Source: Candidatus Sabulitectum sp. (GTDB lineage: Bacteria > Fermentibacterota > Fermentibacteria > Fermentibacterales > JCC-6). Taken from it: a stretch of 60,497 bases of DNA. Both the position numbers and the translations under genes were made by a program. Location: the NCBI GenBank assembly GCA_023139045.1, contig JAGLOJ010000027.1, positions 1 through 60,497 on the forward strand, written 5' to 3'. Shown here piece after piece: positions 60,164 to 60,497 of this stretch; the stretch's first letter is position 1; every line of letters begins with the position of its first letter. The notes under the pieces are model-generated. The model did no database searches, was not told where the DNA came from, and saw only the letters and a list, made by a program, of their open reading frames with translations.

Positions 60164-60497
60164 TCACGCACCCTCAATTCGACAACACAGATTGAGGGCA
60201 TACCAGATATCTGTACGGAACATATATGCCTCTGCGGTCTGCTCTGTTTTCCAATCCAGAAATTCACTCATAAAGATCAGACCGGCCATAGAGTGCAGTT
60301 CCCGTGCTAACGCAGGGGAGCAGTCAGGCTGAAAGCAATGGTGCTTCCCGTGCTAACGCAGGGGAGCAGCCAGGCTGAAAGCAATGGTGCTTCCCTTGCC
60401 ACCCTTTTCGGATGGTTTTGTATGCCAGAGGGCTGAAATGCGCTCGAACGGGTCAAACAGCTGTTGTTGTTCTGGCCGGGTAGGCCGGAGGAATCTC
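60164..60497 (-). pseudogene. Truncated, frameshifted transposase N-terminal remnant
   Basis: On the minus strand an open stretch ALARELHSMAGLIFMSEF then LDWKTEQTAEAYMFRTDIWY and ALNL matches the DUF772-type N-terminal domain of IS1182/IS5-like transposases, whose members read PTKELYSMAGL...EFLDWT...AYMF...YALNL. It stops at 60164-60166, right after queF, so everything C-terminal is gone. Upstream (60400-60497) another frame reads EQQQLFDPFERISALWHTKP. The two frames are joined by a 46-base tandem duplication that introduces a stop. The remnant runs off the window edge. Confidence 0.6.
60299..60390. repeat. 46-bp tandem duplication
   Basis: Two adjacent copies, 60299-60344 and 60345-60390, each starting ttcccgtgctaacgcagggg and differing at one base (agtcagg versus agccagg); a third partial copy (ttccc) follows. 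Each contains an imperfect stem CCCGTGC-taac-GCAGGGG. Copies are identical throughout, so there is no repeat-spacer structure. Confidence 0.9.

Noticed and set aside
60076..60267. 63-codon minus-strand frame over queF
   Set aside because: Antisense to an intact queF; the transposase remnant is in a different frame.
60299..60395. CRISPR-like repeats with stem CCCGTGC/GCAGGGG
   Set aside because: The whole 46-base unit is duplicated, including what would be the spacer, and no cas genes are present.

Overview
The window is chromosomal DNA from an uncultured-looking diderm (Gram-negative type) bacterium. It encodes lipid A and Kdo enzymes (lpxB, lpxK, a kdtA fusion, an LpxL-type acyltransferase), a heptose phosphatase (gmhB), lipoproteins and TatA. 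It also has features seen in candidate phyla around the FCB/Fermentibacterota/deltaproteobacterial-grade lineages: DUF2723, a T9SS-like sorting domain, MglA-like GTPases and HprK/HPr/EI without an EII nearby. The phylum is not proven; Ca. Fermentibacterota is my guess from gene content only.

Left end (1-3863): an integron. The integrase gene intI (minus strand) has the diagnostic IntI-specific insertion. Its 3' end, not its 5' end, faces a small cassette region with two attC-like hairpins (about 6-150 and 222-303). The cassette DNA carries a PD-(D/E)XK nuclease-like gene and a convergent exported DUF1566/Lcl-domain gene, plus two diverged direct repeats.

3864-14047 (minus): a compact envelope operon: GT4 glycosyltransferase, NlpC/P60 lipoprotein, nadB, lpxK, a DUF374-KdtA fusion, lpxB, a Gfo/Idh/MocA oxidoreductase, threonine aldolase and ddl. 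It is probably driven by a sigma-70-like promoter upstream of ddl. 14164-25484: short alternating-strand units (NDP-sugar epimerase, gmhB, M42 peptidase, anchored hypothetical, ComEC-like, TrmH-family methyltransferase, exported ferredoxin with a sorting-like tail, alkaline-phosphatase-fold lipoprotein, polA, lpxL-like).

25489-33881 (minus): a surface-polymer locus with four CDP-glycerol glycerophosphotransferase-family proteins, TagD-like glycerol-3-phosphate cytidylyltransferase, a second nucleotidyltransferase and a CDP-alcohol phosphatidyltransferase. This points to a glycerol-phosphate (teichoic-acid-like) polymer in an LPS-type cell. It is followed upstream by a structured spacer and tRNA-Gly(CCC).

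34096-55297 (minus): about 21 kb of nearly gapless genes. In transcription order: hpf-hprK-ptsH-ptsI, an NDP-sugar pyrophosphorylase with two GT4 enzymes, a Gx transporter-family protein, DUF4321, tatA, an MglA-like GTPase paired with an unusual L7/L12-like/zinc-ribbon membrane protein, topA, xerC, a DUF2723 membrane protein, hslVU, a second MglA-like GTPase, an STT3-like membrane protein, dapF and tRNA-Gly. A strong promoter and a leader hairpin lie in front of hpf.

55518-60163 (plus): an archaeal-type GatE, a hybrid histidine kinase with a 5TM-LYT-like sensor, and queF. The right edge is a decayed transposase N-terminus interrupted by a 46-bp tandem duplication.
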